Positions 1-5,718 are shown, counted from the stretch's first letter. The stretch is 8,566 nt of DNA from Frankiaceae bacterium (GCA_030840885.1 JAVEDQ010000115.1:1-8566), one strand, 5' to 3'. Made by a program: numbers and translations. The notes: generated by a model not told the origin, from the sequence alone.

Positions 1-1
1 G

Positions 2-1759
2 CGGCAGGGCTGGCGGGAGACGTCCTACCTGCACCCCTCCCTCGAGCCGTACCTGGCCGACACCGGCGGCGTCGTGGTGTTCCACGAGCAGGTGCTGCAG
101 ATCGTCTCGACCTTCACCGGCTGCTCGTTGGCCGAGGCCGACGAGGCCCGCCGGGCCCTGGGCGTCCCGGACGGCCAGCCGGAGGTGCGGGCGTGGTTCG
201 TCCCGGCGGCGCTGCGCTCGGGCTACGACATCACCTCGATCGAGCGGGTCTGGGAGGTGCTGAAGGCCTTCGGCTCGTTCGGGTTCTGCAAGGCGCACGC
301 CGCCGCCTTCGCCCTGCCGACCTACCAGTCCGCATGGCTCAAGGCGCACCACCCGGCGGCGTTCCTCGCCGGGGTGCTCACCCACGACCCCGGGATGTAT
401 CCGAAGCGGTTGATCCTCGACGACGCCCGGCAGTTCGGCATCGCCGTGCTGGGTCTCGATGTGAACTCCTCCGACGCCTCCTACCGGGTGGAGAAGGTCG
501 GGGTGCTCGACGAACCGCCGCCCGAGATCCTCGGCGAACCACCGCGGCGGGCTCCGGACGACCTCCGGCTCCCCGACGGCCGGGCCTACGGCATCCGGAT
601 GTCGCTCGCCGACGTCAAGGGGATCAACGAGGCCGAGATCGACCGGATCGTCGCCGGGCGTCCCTACGCCTCGCTGTCCGACTTCTGGCACCGCGCAGCG
701 GTCTCCCGCCCGATCGCGGAGCGGCTGGTGCTCGCCGGGGCCTTCGACAGCGTCTACAACATCGGGGGTCTGGCCCCGGTGCGGCGCCGGGGCCGGATCA
801 CCCGGCGGGACCTGCTGTTGCAGGTCGTCGAGCTCGACGCGTGGAGCCGGTCGATGGCCCGGGGTCGAGGTCGTTCCCGGCAGAGGTCAGCGCCGCCGCT
901 GCCACCGTCGGCGCAGCCGACCGATGTGGTGGGCCGGGCCGCGCAGCAGTCGCAGGCCGCCCGGCCGGTGGTCCCGGCCGACACCCAGCTCGCCCTCGAC
1001 CTCGGCGACGACCCGTCGGAGACCCGGCCCTCCGGGTTGCCGGAGATGACCGGCGCCGAGCAGGTCGGGGCCGAGCTCGAGGTCCTCGGGCTCGACGTCA
1101 GCCGCCACGTCGTCGACTTCTACGAGCCCTTCCTCAAGGCGATGGGGGTCACGCGGGCCCAGCACCTGCTGCAGCGCCGGAGCCATTCCGAGGTGCTGGT
1201 GTGCGGGGTGAAGGTCGCGACCCAGACCCCGCCCATCCGCTCCGGCCGCCGGGTCATCTTCGTGACCCTCGACGACGCCACCGGCCCGCTCGACGCCACC
1301 TTCTTCGAGGACGCCCAGGTCGGTTACGCCTCCACCGTCTTCCACTCGTGGCTGCTGGTGGTCCGGGGGATCGTGCGACGCACCGGGCCGCGAGGCGTCT
1401 CCATCCGGGCCACCGGCTGCTGGGAGCTCCCGATGCTGCGCGACCTCTGGGAGGTCGGAGGGGTGGCGGCGGTCGAGGCCGAGTTGGCCCGTCCCCCCGT
1501 GGGCTTCGGTGTCGACCAGGGGCTCGTCGGTGTCGAAGGAGCGGTCCACGGCGCGGCGGAGAGCCGCTCCACCCGTCCTGTCATGACCAAGCCGCCGGTT
1601 CGCCGGCCGGGTGAGAACCGCCCGCTGATGGGGCGACCGCACGTCCACCCCACCGGGTTCAAGCAGTCGCCCTACTCCGACGTCGCGCCCTCGGGCGGCG
1701 ACGCCCGCAGCGCTCCACGCCGGCTGTGGCATTCGAGCTCCGGGAGTTCCGGTGGCTGA
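2..1759 (+). CDS. dnaE2: DnaE2/ImuC error-prone DNA polymerase III alpha subunit, C-terminal half (5' partial)
   Basis: This is the C-terminal 585 residues of a C-family DNA polymerase; the frame is open from base 2, so the start lies upstream. DnaE2 works with ImuA'/ImuB and the sliding clamp in translesion synthesis and induced mutagenesis. Visible in order: the end of the polymerase/fingers region, with HPSLEP (nt 35-52) and FHEQVLQIV (nt 80-106); the conserved block GFCKAHAAAFALPTYQSAWL (from nt 281), where DnaE2 has Cys and the replicative DnaE1 usually has Asn; LTHDPGMYPKR, typical of DnaE2; a helix-hairpin-helix stretch (about nt 611-760); a low-complexity linker (about nt 850-1010); and an OB-fold (about nt 1190-1450). 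A roughly 90-residue basic, Pro/Gly-rich tail follows, ending LWHSSSGSSGG. The catalytic aspartates of the palm lie upstream, out of view. The imuA'/imuB partners are not in this window. Assignment to DnaE2 rather than DnaE1 rests on these motifs and is strong. Confidence 0.95.
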   Translation, partial: RQGWRETSYLHPSLEPYLADTGGVVVFHEQVLQIVSTFTGCSLAEADEARRALGVPDGQPEVRAWFVPAALRSGYDITSIERVWEVLKAFGSFGFCKAHAAAFALPTYQSAWLKAHHPAAFLAGVLTHDPGMYPKRLILDDARQFGIAVLGLDVNSSDASYRVEKVGVLDEPPPEILGEPPRRAPDDLRLPDGRAYGIRMSLADVKGINEAEIDRIVAGRPYASLSDFWHRAAVSRPIAERLVLAGAFDSVYNIGGLAPVRRRGRITRRDLLLQVVELDAWSRSMARGRGRSRQRSAPPLPPSAQPTDVVGRAAQQSQAARPVVPADTQLALDLGDDPSETRPSGLPEMTGAEQVGAELEVLGLDVSRHVVDFYEPFLKAMGVTRAQHLLQRRSHSEVLVCGVKVATQTPPIRSGRRVIFVTLDDATGPLDATFFEDAQVGYASTVFHSWLLVVRGIVRRTGPRGVSIRATGCWELPMLRDLWEVGGVAAVEAELARPPVGFGVDQGLVGVEGAVHGAAESRSTRPVMTKPPVRRPGENRPLMGRPHVHPTGFKQSPYSDVAPSGGDARSAPRRLWHSSSGSSGG

Positions 1760-1761
1760 CC

Positions 1762-1797
1762 CGATGGCAGCACAGTTGGCAGCGCAGTCGGCAGTGC
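1762..1797. repeat. Three imperfect 12-bp tandem units with a GGCAG core
   Basis: Directly behind the dnaE2 stop codon are three head-to-tail 12-mers: CGATGGCAGCAC, AGTTGGCAGCGC and AGTCGGCAGTGC. Units 2 and 3 differ at two positions; unit 1 matches unit 2 at nine. GGCAG recurs at 1766, 1778 and 1790, and once more at 1815, 25 bases on. The spacing is just over one helical turn, so iterated protein binding is conceivable, but chance repetition in GC-rich DNA is also possible. Confidence 0.45.
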
Positions 1798-1879
1798 TCC
1801 CGGCTGCGCCGATCGGCAGGGGGAACTGCTCCATACCGCATAACGGAATGCCGACAACTCAGGGGATTCCCATCCTGAC

Positions 1880-1896
1880 GAGCCGTTCGGCGGCTC
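1880..1896 (+). other. Hairpin in the leader of the lipoprotein gene
   Basis: GAGCCG (1880-1885) and CGGCTC (1891-1896) form a perfect 6-bp stem around the loop TTCGG, ending 10 nt before the ribosome binding site. It could be a weak dnaE2 terminator or a 5'-leader structure of the next gene. No T-tract follows. Confidence 0.35.
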
Positions 1897-1906
1897 CTGT
1901 CGCCCC

Positions 1907-1910
1907 GGAG
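1907..1910 (+). promoter_or_regulatory. Ribosome binding site of the lipoprotein gene
   Basis: GGAG lies 7 nt before the GTG at 1918. There is no other ATG, GTG or TTG in frame before the signal-peptide hydrophobic core, so this site fixes the start. Confidence 0.7.
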
Positions 1911-1917
1911 CACCCTC

Positions 1918-3000
1918 GTGACCCTGCCCCTGAGCACGGACGGTCCGCACCCGAGCCAGCCCACATCCCGGCCCACATCCCGGCCCACATCGCGGCGGCG
2001 TCGCCGTGCCTCGGCAGCCCTGCTGATCAGTGCGCTCGGCCTGGCTGGGCTGGCGGCCTGTGCCCCAGTCACGCCCCAGCCTGCGACCCCGACCTTCGCC
2101 GCCGGTATCGAGCCGACCCTCTACGAGCCGGCGGCCAAGCCGTGCGAGGCCGCGAACGCCTACGACAAGCCGGGCCCCCTCGCGCTGCGCAATCTGCTGA
2201 ACGCGACCTACGGCACCATCGCCGCCGGGGTCACCCGCAGCTGCGACGGCTCGACGAGCGAGCACCACGAGGGGCGGGCGCTGGACTGGATGGCCGACTA
2301 CCGCAACCCGACGCTGCAGCCGAAGGCGCTCGCGGTCATCGACTGGATGCGTTCGTCCGACACGCAGGGCAACACCACGGCCGTCGCCCGCCGCCTCGGC
2401 GTCGAGTACTTCATCTACAACAAGCAGATGTACGGCTCGTGGAACAACTTCAACCCCACGCCCTACTCCTGCGGTACCGACCCCACCGCCTGCCACGTGG
2501 ACCACATCCACTTCAGCTTCACCTGGGCCGGCGCCTACAAGCAGGTGTCGTTCTGGCGCGGGTCCCCGCTGCCGGCGGTCCCGGCCGGGGGCACCACCTT
2601 CTCGGTCGCGGCGGCCAACGCGGCTCCGGCGCTGTCGCCGACCCAGCTGGTCGCGGGCCGGACGTACACCATCGAGGCGAGCGGGACCTACCGCTTCAGC
2701 ACTGCCGCCGGCGCGATCGCCGACGCCGAGTGCAGCGCTGCCGGGACGTCGTGGACTGCTGGTCGCAGCAACCCCACGTACGGGACGTCGGCGCTCGACC
2801 TGTTGGTCGGCGGCAACAGCTCCTTCGGCGGCAGCACGTGGACGCCGGTGAGCGACACCGGAGGCGGCTGCAACACGCGCGACCACCGGTACCGCATGAC
2901 GGTCCGGCCCCGCGTCTCGATGCCGATCACCGGAGTCGTCCTCGACGACCGGGTCGGCAACAGCGGCAGCCTGACGCTCCGGGTCGTCGCAGCCTCCTGA
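1918..3000 (+). CDS. Secreted lipoprotein with a LAS-type (ARB-07466-like) putative zinc-peptidase domain
   Basis: This 360-residue protein has a lipoprotein signal: an Arg-rich n-region, a hydrophobic core (residues 33-46) and lipobox LAAC with the lipidated Cys48. It should therefore be anchored on the outer face of the membrane. The first domain (about 60-210) carries SEHHEGRALD at 114-123, an exact fit to the SxHxxGxAxD signature of LAS metallopeptidases, and HVDHIH at 193-198, the matching HxH element. By family analogy H116, D123 and H198 would bind zinc and H196 would act as base. The surrounding sequence resembles the ARB-07466-like C-terminal domain of actinobacterial and fungal secreted proteins; peptidoglycan cleavage is an inference, since I know of no proven substrate for this branch. 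The rest (about 210-360) is beta-rich and ends GNSGSLTLRVV, like carbohydrate-binding beta-sandwiches. Six further cysteines (76, 109, 185, 192, 272, 318) could form disulfides. The GTG start has a good ribosome binding site. Confidence 0.85.
   Translation: MTLPLSTDGPHPSQPTSRPTSRPTSRRRRRASAALLISALGLAGLAACAPVTPQPATPTFAAGIEPTLYEPAAKPCEAANAYDKPGPLALRNLLNATYGTIAAGVTRSCDGSTSEHHEGRALDWMADYRNPTLQPKALAVIDWMRSSDTQGNTTAVARRLGVEYFIYNKQMYGSWNNFNPTPYSCGTDPTACHVDHIHFSFTWAGAYKQVSFWRGSPLPAVPAGGTTFSVAAANAAPALSPTQLVAGRTYTIEASGTYRFSTAAGAIADAECSAAGTSWTAGRSNPTYGTSALDLLVGGNSSFGGSTWTPVSDTGGGCNTRDHRYRMTVRPRVSMPITGVVLDDRVGNSGSLTLRVVAAS
1960..1995 (+). repeat. Three in-frame 12-bp tandem repeats encoding PTSR x3
   Basis: CCCACATCCCGG is repeated exactly twice and then once with a single change (CCCACATCGCGG). 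The repeat is in frame with the lipoprotein gene and gives PTSR three times at residues 15-26, just before the Arg run and signal-peptide core. It lengthens the cytoplasmic n-region. Such repeats can change copy number by slippage without shifting the frame. Confidence 0.9.
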
Positions 3001-3023
3001 CGGCCCGGCCCGAGGGCCGGCCG
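3001..3023 (+). terminator. GC-rich hairpin directly after the lipoprotein stop codon
   Basis: The arms 3001-3010 and 3015-3023 pair over nine base pairs, with one bulged C at 3004 and a 4-nt loop CGAG. It starts on the base after the TGA stop. There is no T-tract, as is common in actinobacterial terminators. It separates the lipoprotein gene from the start of the methyltransferase transcript. Confidence 0.5.
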
Positions 3024-3027
3024 CCAC

Positions 3028-3033
3028 TAGGCT
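3028..3033 (+). promoter_or_regulatory. -10 box of a probable leaderless promoter for the methyltransferase gene
   Basis: TAGGCT fits the actinobacterial TANNNT -10 pattern and ends 7 nt before the GTG at 3041. This places the expected transcription start on or next to the first base of the start codon. No Shine-Dalgarno sequence is present. The expected -35 position falls inside the preceding hairpin and shows no TTGACA-like sequence. Confidence 0.5.
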
Positions 3034-3040
3034 GCGGGCG

Positions 3041-3805
3041 GTGGGGTCGAACCGCACACCGTCATCGGTGCCGTCCTGGGCGTCGCAACGCCTGTCCACG
3101 GTCTGGCACGAGCTGCGGCAGGCCCTCGACGCGAACCCGGAGTTCGCCGATGGGGCCACCGTCGTTGACGCCGGGGGCGGCAGCGGTGGCCTCGCCGTCC
3201 CGCTCGCCGCGCTCGGCCACACCGTGGTCGTCGTCGACCCCAGCCCCGATGCGCTCGCTGCGCTCGAACGGCGTGCGGCAGAGAGCGGCGTCGCCGAGCG
3301 GGTGTCCGGCCAGCAGGGCGACCTGTCATCGCTGGCGGACGTCGTGGCACCGGGTTCGGCCGACGTGCTGCTCTGCCACGCCGTTCTCGAGGTCGTCGAC
3401 GACCCCGCCGACGGTCTCACCGCCGGCCTCGAGGTCGTCCGCCGCGACGGGCTGGTCAGCATCCTGTCGGCGAACCGGCACGCCGTGGTCGTCGCCAGGG
3501 CGCTCTCCGGCCGGTTCGCCGCTGCCGAAGCCGCCCTCGCGGATCCCGACGGCCGGGCCGGGCCGGCCGACCGGTTGTTGCGCCGCTTCGCCCCCGACGA
3601 GCTGGTCGCGCTCGCCGAATCAGTCGGTCTCACCGTGCACAGCCTCTCCGGGGTGCGGGTGTTCACCGATCTCGTCGCCGCCGGCGCCCTCGACGTGGAC
3701 GTCGACGCACGTGCGGCGCTCGAGCGGCTCGAGCTCGCTGCCGCCACCGACCCGGCGTTCCGGGCTCTCGCGACCCAGCTGCATCTGCTCGGTTCCCGCC
3801 GCTGA
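3041..3805 (+). CDS. Class I SAM-dependent methyltransferase
   Basis: This 254-residue protein has a Rossmann-type methyltransferase fold. Motif I is VVDAGGGSGG (residues 41-50) for SAM binding. The acidic end of strand beta-2 is D66 in VVVVDPSPD. QQGD (91-94) is the post-II motif, and ADVLLCHAVLEVVDDP (107-122) is the motif IV region. Overall it resembles SmtA/CmoM-like enzymes, which methylate small molecules or tRNA, but the substrate cannot be read from the sequence and I give no symbol. The GTG at 3041 has no ribosome binding site but sits 7 nt behind a -10-like TAGGCT, arguing for leaderless translation; a GTG at 3068 is the alternative. The stop is 20 nt before dinB and no terminator lies between, so the two are probably co-transcribed. 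Whether that reflects a shared function is unknown. Confidence 0.85.
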   Translation: MGSNRTPSSVPSWASQRLSTVWHELRQALDANPEFADGATVVDAGGGSGGLAVPLAALGHTVVVVDPSPDALAALERRAAESGVAERVSGQQGDLSSLADVVAPGSADVLLCHAVLEVVDDPADGLTAGLEVVRRDGLVSILSANRHAVVVARALSGRFAAAEAALADPDGRAGPADRLLRRFAPDELVALAESVGLTVHSLSGVRVFTDLVAAGALDVDVDARAALERLELAAATDPAFRALATQLHLLGSRR

Positions 3806-3813
3806 GCTCGACC

Positions 3814-3818
3814 CGGGA
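3814..3818 (+). promoter_or_regulatory. Ribosome binding site of dinB
   Basis: GGGAG lies 7 nt before the GTG at 3826. It favours this start over the in-frame GTG at 3886, which has only a weak GGG-containing sequence upstream. Confidence 0.6.
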
Positions 3819-3825
3819 GCCGTCC

Positions 3826-5076
3826 GTGCCGACTGACCACGTCCTTGCTGGGTCGCCGTCGCCGTCGCCGTCGCTATCGGGCCAGGTGCCGACTCAGGAC
3901 GAGGGCTGCCCGATCCTGCACGTCGACATGGACGCCTTCTACGCCTCCGTCGAGCTGCGGCGCCGGCCCGATCTCCGTGGCGTGCCGATGATCGTCGGCG
4001 GGTCGGGCTCCCGGGGTGTGGTGCTCTCGGCGACCTACGAGGCCCGGGCCTACGGGGTCCGCAGCGCGATGCCGATCATGCGGGCCCGCCGGATGTGCCC
4101 GGACGCGGTCGTGCTCCGCCCCGACTTCGCCGCCTACAGCGAGGTGTCGGCCGGCGTGATGGAGCTGTTCCGGACGATCACCCCGATCGTCGAGCCGCTC
4201 TCGCTCGACGAGGCCTTCCTCGACGTGGGAGGTGCCCGTCGTCGGCACGGGACCCCGACGCAGATCGCCACCTGGATCCGTGCCCGGGTCGCCGACGAGC
4301 AGGGGATCACCTGCTCGGTCGGGGTCGCCTCGACCAAATTCGTCGCGAAGCTGGCCTCCACCCACAGCAAGCCCGACGGGTTGCTCGTCGTCCCGCACGA
4401 CAGCGTCGTCTCGTTCCTGCACCCGCTGCCGGTGGAGGCGTTGTGGGGCGTGGGTGAGAAGACCGCCGAGGCGCTGCGCCGCCTGGGGCTGCGGACGGTC
4501 GGTGACATCGCCCGCACCCCCGTCGCGACGCTGCAGCGGGCCCTCGGGCCAGGTGTCGGGGCGCACCTGTCCGCGCTGAGCTGGGGCCGCGACGAGCGGC
4601 ACGTCGTCCCCGTCGAGCCGGACAAGAGCATCGGCCACGAGGAGACCTTCGGCCGGGACGTCGACGACCCGGCGGTGGTGCTGCGTGAGCTGCTGCGCCT
4701 CTCGGAGCGCACCGCAGCCCGGCTCCGGGAGCAGGGCTGGGCGGCCAAGACGATCTCGATCAAGGTGAGGTTCGCCGACTTCACCACGATCACCCGGTCG
4801 CGGACCCTCCGGCTGCCGACCGACACCGGTCGCGACGTCTACGAGGTGGCGCGGAGCCTGTTCCTGGCGCTCGGACTACAGCGTGCCCGGCTCCGGCTGG
4901 TCGGCGTCCGGGCCGAATCCCTCAAGCCCTCCGGGCAGGCGGCCCGGCAGCTGACGCTGGGGGAGCGGGAGTCGGGCTGGCGCGAGGCCGACCAGGCCGT
5001 CGACCGGGCGTCCCGGCGTTTCGGCGCCGGCGCGGTGCGGCCCGCGACGCTGCTCGAACCGCCCCGACCGTCCTGA
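3826..5076 (+). CDS. dinB: DNA polymerase IV (Y-family translesion polymerase)
   Basis: This 416-residue Y-family polymerase extends primers across damaged template bases. The palm and fingers show HVDMDAFYASVE (residues 32-43), with metal-binding D34 and steric-gate Y39 preceded by F38. Next come YEARAYGVRSAMP (71-83) and the catalytic SLDEAFLDV (126-134; D128, E129). SVGVASTKFVAKLAS and the helix-hairpin-helix VEALWGVGEKTAEAL follow, leading into the thumb and the little finger (KSIGHEETF onwards). QLTLG at 375-379 looks like a beta-clamp-binding motif (QLxLF type). It is not at the extreme C-terminus: a conserved-looking tail with GWREADQAVDRASRRFG follows. All catalytic residues are present, so the enzyme should be active. 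The first 28 residues include an SPSPSPSL run and are a non-conserved extension; the core begins near residue 29. No SOS box is visible upstream. The gene follows the methyltransferase closely and probably shares its promoter. Confidence 0.96.
   Translation: MPTDHVLAGSPSPSPSLSGQVPTQDEGCPILHVDMDAFYASVELRRRPDLRGVPMIVGGSGSRGVVLSATYEARAYGVRSAMPIMRARRMCPDAVVLRPDFAAYSEVSAGVMELFRTITPIVEPLSLDEAFLDVGGARRRHGTPTQIATWIRARVADEQGITCSVGVASTKFVAKLASTHSKPDGLLVVPHDSVVSFLHPLPVEALWGVGEKTAEALRRLGLRTVGDIARTPVATLQRALGPGVGAHLSALSWGRDERHVVPVEPDKSIGHEETFGRDVDDPAVVLRELLRLSERTAARLREQGWAAKTISIKVRFADFTTITRSRTLRLPTDTGRDVYEVARSLFLALGLQRARLRLVGVRAESLKPSGQAARQLTLGERESGWREADQAVDRASRRFGAGAVRPATLLEPPRPS
3852..3875 (+). repeat. 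Four GTCGCC hexamer repeats in the 5' end of dinB
   Basis: GTCGCC occurs three times followed by GTCGCT, encoding the SPSPSPSL stretch at residues 10-17 of DinB. The unit is six bases, so copy-number change would keep the reading frame. Confidence 0.85.
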
Positions 5077-5077
5077 A

Positions 5078-5098
5078 CGGCCGCCTCGTTCGCGGTCG
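5078..5098 (+). terminator. Hairpin just behind dinB
   Basis: CGGCCGC (5078-5084) pairs with GCGGTCG (5092-5098): seven base pairs including one G-T pair, with a 7-nt loop. It begins one base after the TGA stop of dinB. No T-tract follows. An overlapping alternative stem pairs GCCGCC (5080-5085) with GGCGGC (5098-5103). Confidence 0.45.
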
Positions 5099-5154
5099 GC
5101 GGCACGAGTTGACCGGACCACGCCCGGACGACGCGACGCAGCAGTAACGTTTGG

Positions 5155-5177
5155 TCATCGTGTCGGATAGCCGATGA
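5155..5177. promoter_or_regulatory. Dyad upstream of the DUF3040 gene
   Basis: TCATCG (5155-5160) and CGATGA (5172-5177) are perfect inverted repeats separated by 11 bases, with an overlapping shorter inverted repeat TCGG-ATAG-CCGA (5163-5174). It lies about 100 nt before the DUF3040 start, in the less GC-rich part of the intergenic region. It could be an operator. I cannot name a regulator. Confidence 0.3.
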
Positions 5178-5219
5178 GATCGAGACAAAGGTCGGCTACC
5201 AACAACCGTCGGGTGTGCC

Positions 5220-5225
5220 TATCCT
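5220..5225 (+). promoter_or_regulatory. Possible -10 box for the DUF3040 gene
   Basis: TATCCT matches TANNNT and sits 48 nt before the ATG, in the only relatively AT-containing stretch of the leader. No recognisable -35 lies 16-18 nt upstream. The call is therefore weak. Confidence 0.25.
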
Positions 5226-5260
5226 GAGAGGGACCAGTCGGTCGTCCTCTGCCATGGCGT

Positions 5261-5268
5261 GGGAGGAG
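5261..5268 (+). promoter_or_regulatory. Ribosome binding site of the DUF3040 gene
   Basis: GGGAGGAG lies 5 nt before the ATG at 5274. It rules out the in-frame GTG at 5259, which would overlap this site. Confidence 0.8.
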
Positions 5269-5273
5269 CGCGA

Positions 5274-5672
5274 ATGCCGCTCTCGGAGCACGAGCAGCGC
5301 CTGCTCGAGCAGATCGAGCGTGCGCTGTACGCCGACGACCCCAAGCTCGCGAGCACCATTCGTTCAACGAATCCGCGGGTCTACGTCGTGCGCCGCCTCT
5401 GGCGGTCCTTCGCACTGTTCCTGCTCGGCCTGGCCACCCTGGTCGCCGCCGTCATCGTCACCGGCCCAGCCGGTTTCGTCCTGGGGCTCGTCGGCTTCGG
5501 CCTGATGCTCCTCGCCGCGCTTCGCCTCGCCGCCGATCTCAAGCGCCTGTCGGGCCGTCCGGACGTCTCCACGCGCCAGGCCCGCACGTCGAAATCGACC
5601 TCGCGGGTGCCGTTCATGGAACGCATGGAAGAGCGCTGGCGTAAGCGCTGGGAAGATCGCGACGGTCGCTGA
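5274..5672 (+). CDS. DUF3040 family small membrane protein
   Basis: This 132-residue protein begins MPLSEHEQRLLEQIERALYA, the hallmark N-terminus of the DUF3040 family, which is widespread in actinobacteria and has no established function. After a charged amphipathic N-terminal segment (about 1-45, including DDPKLAS) come two hydrophobic segments, about 46-63 and 66-83, separated by a short Gly/Pro turn. They predict a hairpin with both ends in the cytoplasm. A polar, Arg/Glu-rich C-terminal tail follows, ending in a basic/acidic helix (MERMEERWRKRWEDRDGR). The length and two-segment layout are usual for the family. The ATG at 5274 is chosen for its strong ribosome binding site and because the family begins at MPLS. 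It stands alone on its strand after dinB, behind a 197-nt gap with a hairpin and a possible promoter, so it is probably its own transcription unit. It converges with the TgpA gene. Confidence 0.93.
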   Translation: MPLSEHEQRLLEQIERALYADDPKLASTIRSTNPRVYVVRRLWRSFALFLLGLATLVAAVIVTGPAGFVLGLVGFGLMLLAALRLAADLKRLSGRPDVSTRQARTSKSTSRVPFMERMEERWRKRWEDRDGR

Positions 5673-5689
5673 GCGAACTCCGCTCGCTC
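5671..5689. terminator. Hairpin between convergent DUF3040 and TgpA genes
   Basis: GAGCGA (5671-5676) and TCGCTC (5684-5689) form a perfect 6-bp stem around a 7-nt loop, overlapping the DUF3040 stop codon. An alternative pairing is GAGCG with CGCTC (5681-5685). It lies within or next to the 46-nt gap between two convergent genes, where a terminator serving both strands is expected. No T-tract is seen on either strand. Confidence 0.4.
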
Positions 5690-5718
5690 CGGTCGCCTGC
5701 CCCCGGCGTCGCCCGCCG

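Noticed and set aside
1863..1871. GGGATTCCC near-palindrome before the lipoprotein gene
   Set aside because: It is too short and common to call an operator without comparison to other genomes.
1798..1917. Possible riboswitch (c-di-AMP type) before a cell-wall-type lipoprotein gene
   Set aside because: The leader is short and I could not match the conserved core elements. Only short local stems (GCAG/CTGC and a 6-bp hairpin) are seen.
3047..3052. TCGAAC half-site resembling an actinobacterial SOS box near the methyltransferase start
   Set aside because: The second half (GTTCGA after 4 bases) is absent. The half-site alone is common in GC-rich coding DNA.
1752..3836. A 694-codon plus-strand frame opening at GTG 1752, overlapping the dnaE2 stop
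   Set aside because: Its only gene-free part is the 158-nt gap, where third-position GC is not raised. The rest is Arg/Pro-rich sequence out of frame with the lipoprotein and methyltransferase.
1672..3840. A 722-codon open frame on the minus strand across the lipoprotein and methyltransferase genes
   Set aside because: The translation is a low-complexity Arg/Ala/Ser/Gly mixture with no domain. It is antisense to two genes with clear motifs and is a typical shadow frame in GC-rich DNA.
5109..5150. TTGACC (5109) and TAACGT (5145) as a promoter
   Set aside because: The spacer of 30 nt is far too long for a sigma-70-type promoter, and no -10 lies at 16-18 nt.
5077..5273. tRNA or small RNA gene in the largest intergenic gap
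   Set aside because: No cloverleaf arms or tRNA consensus boxes could be found. Only the hairpin and dyad listed are visible.
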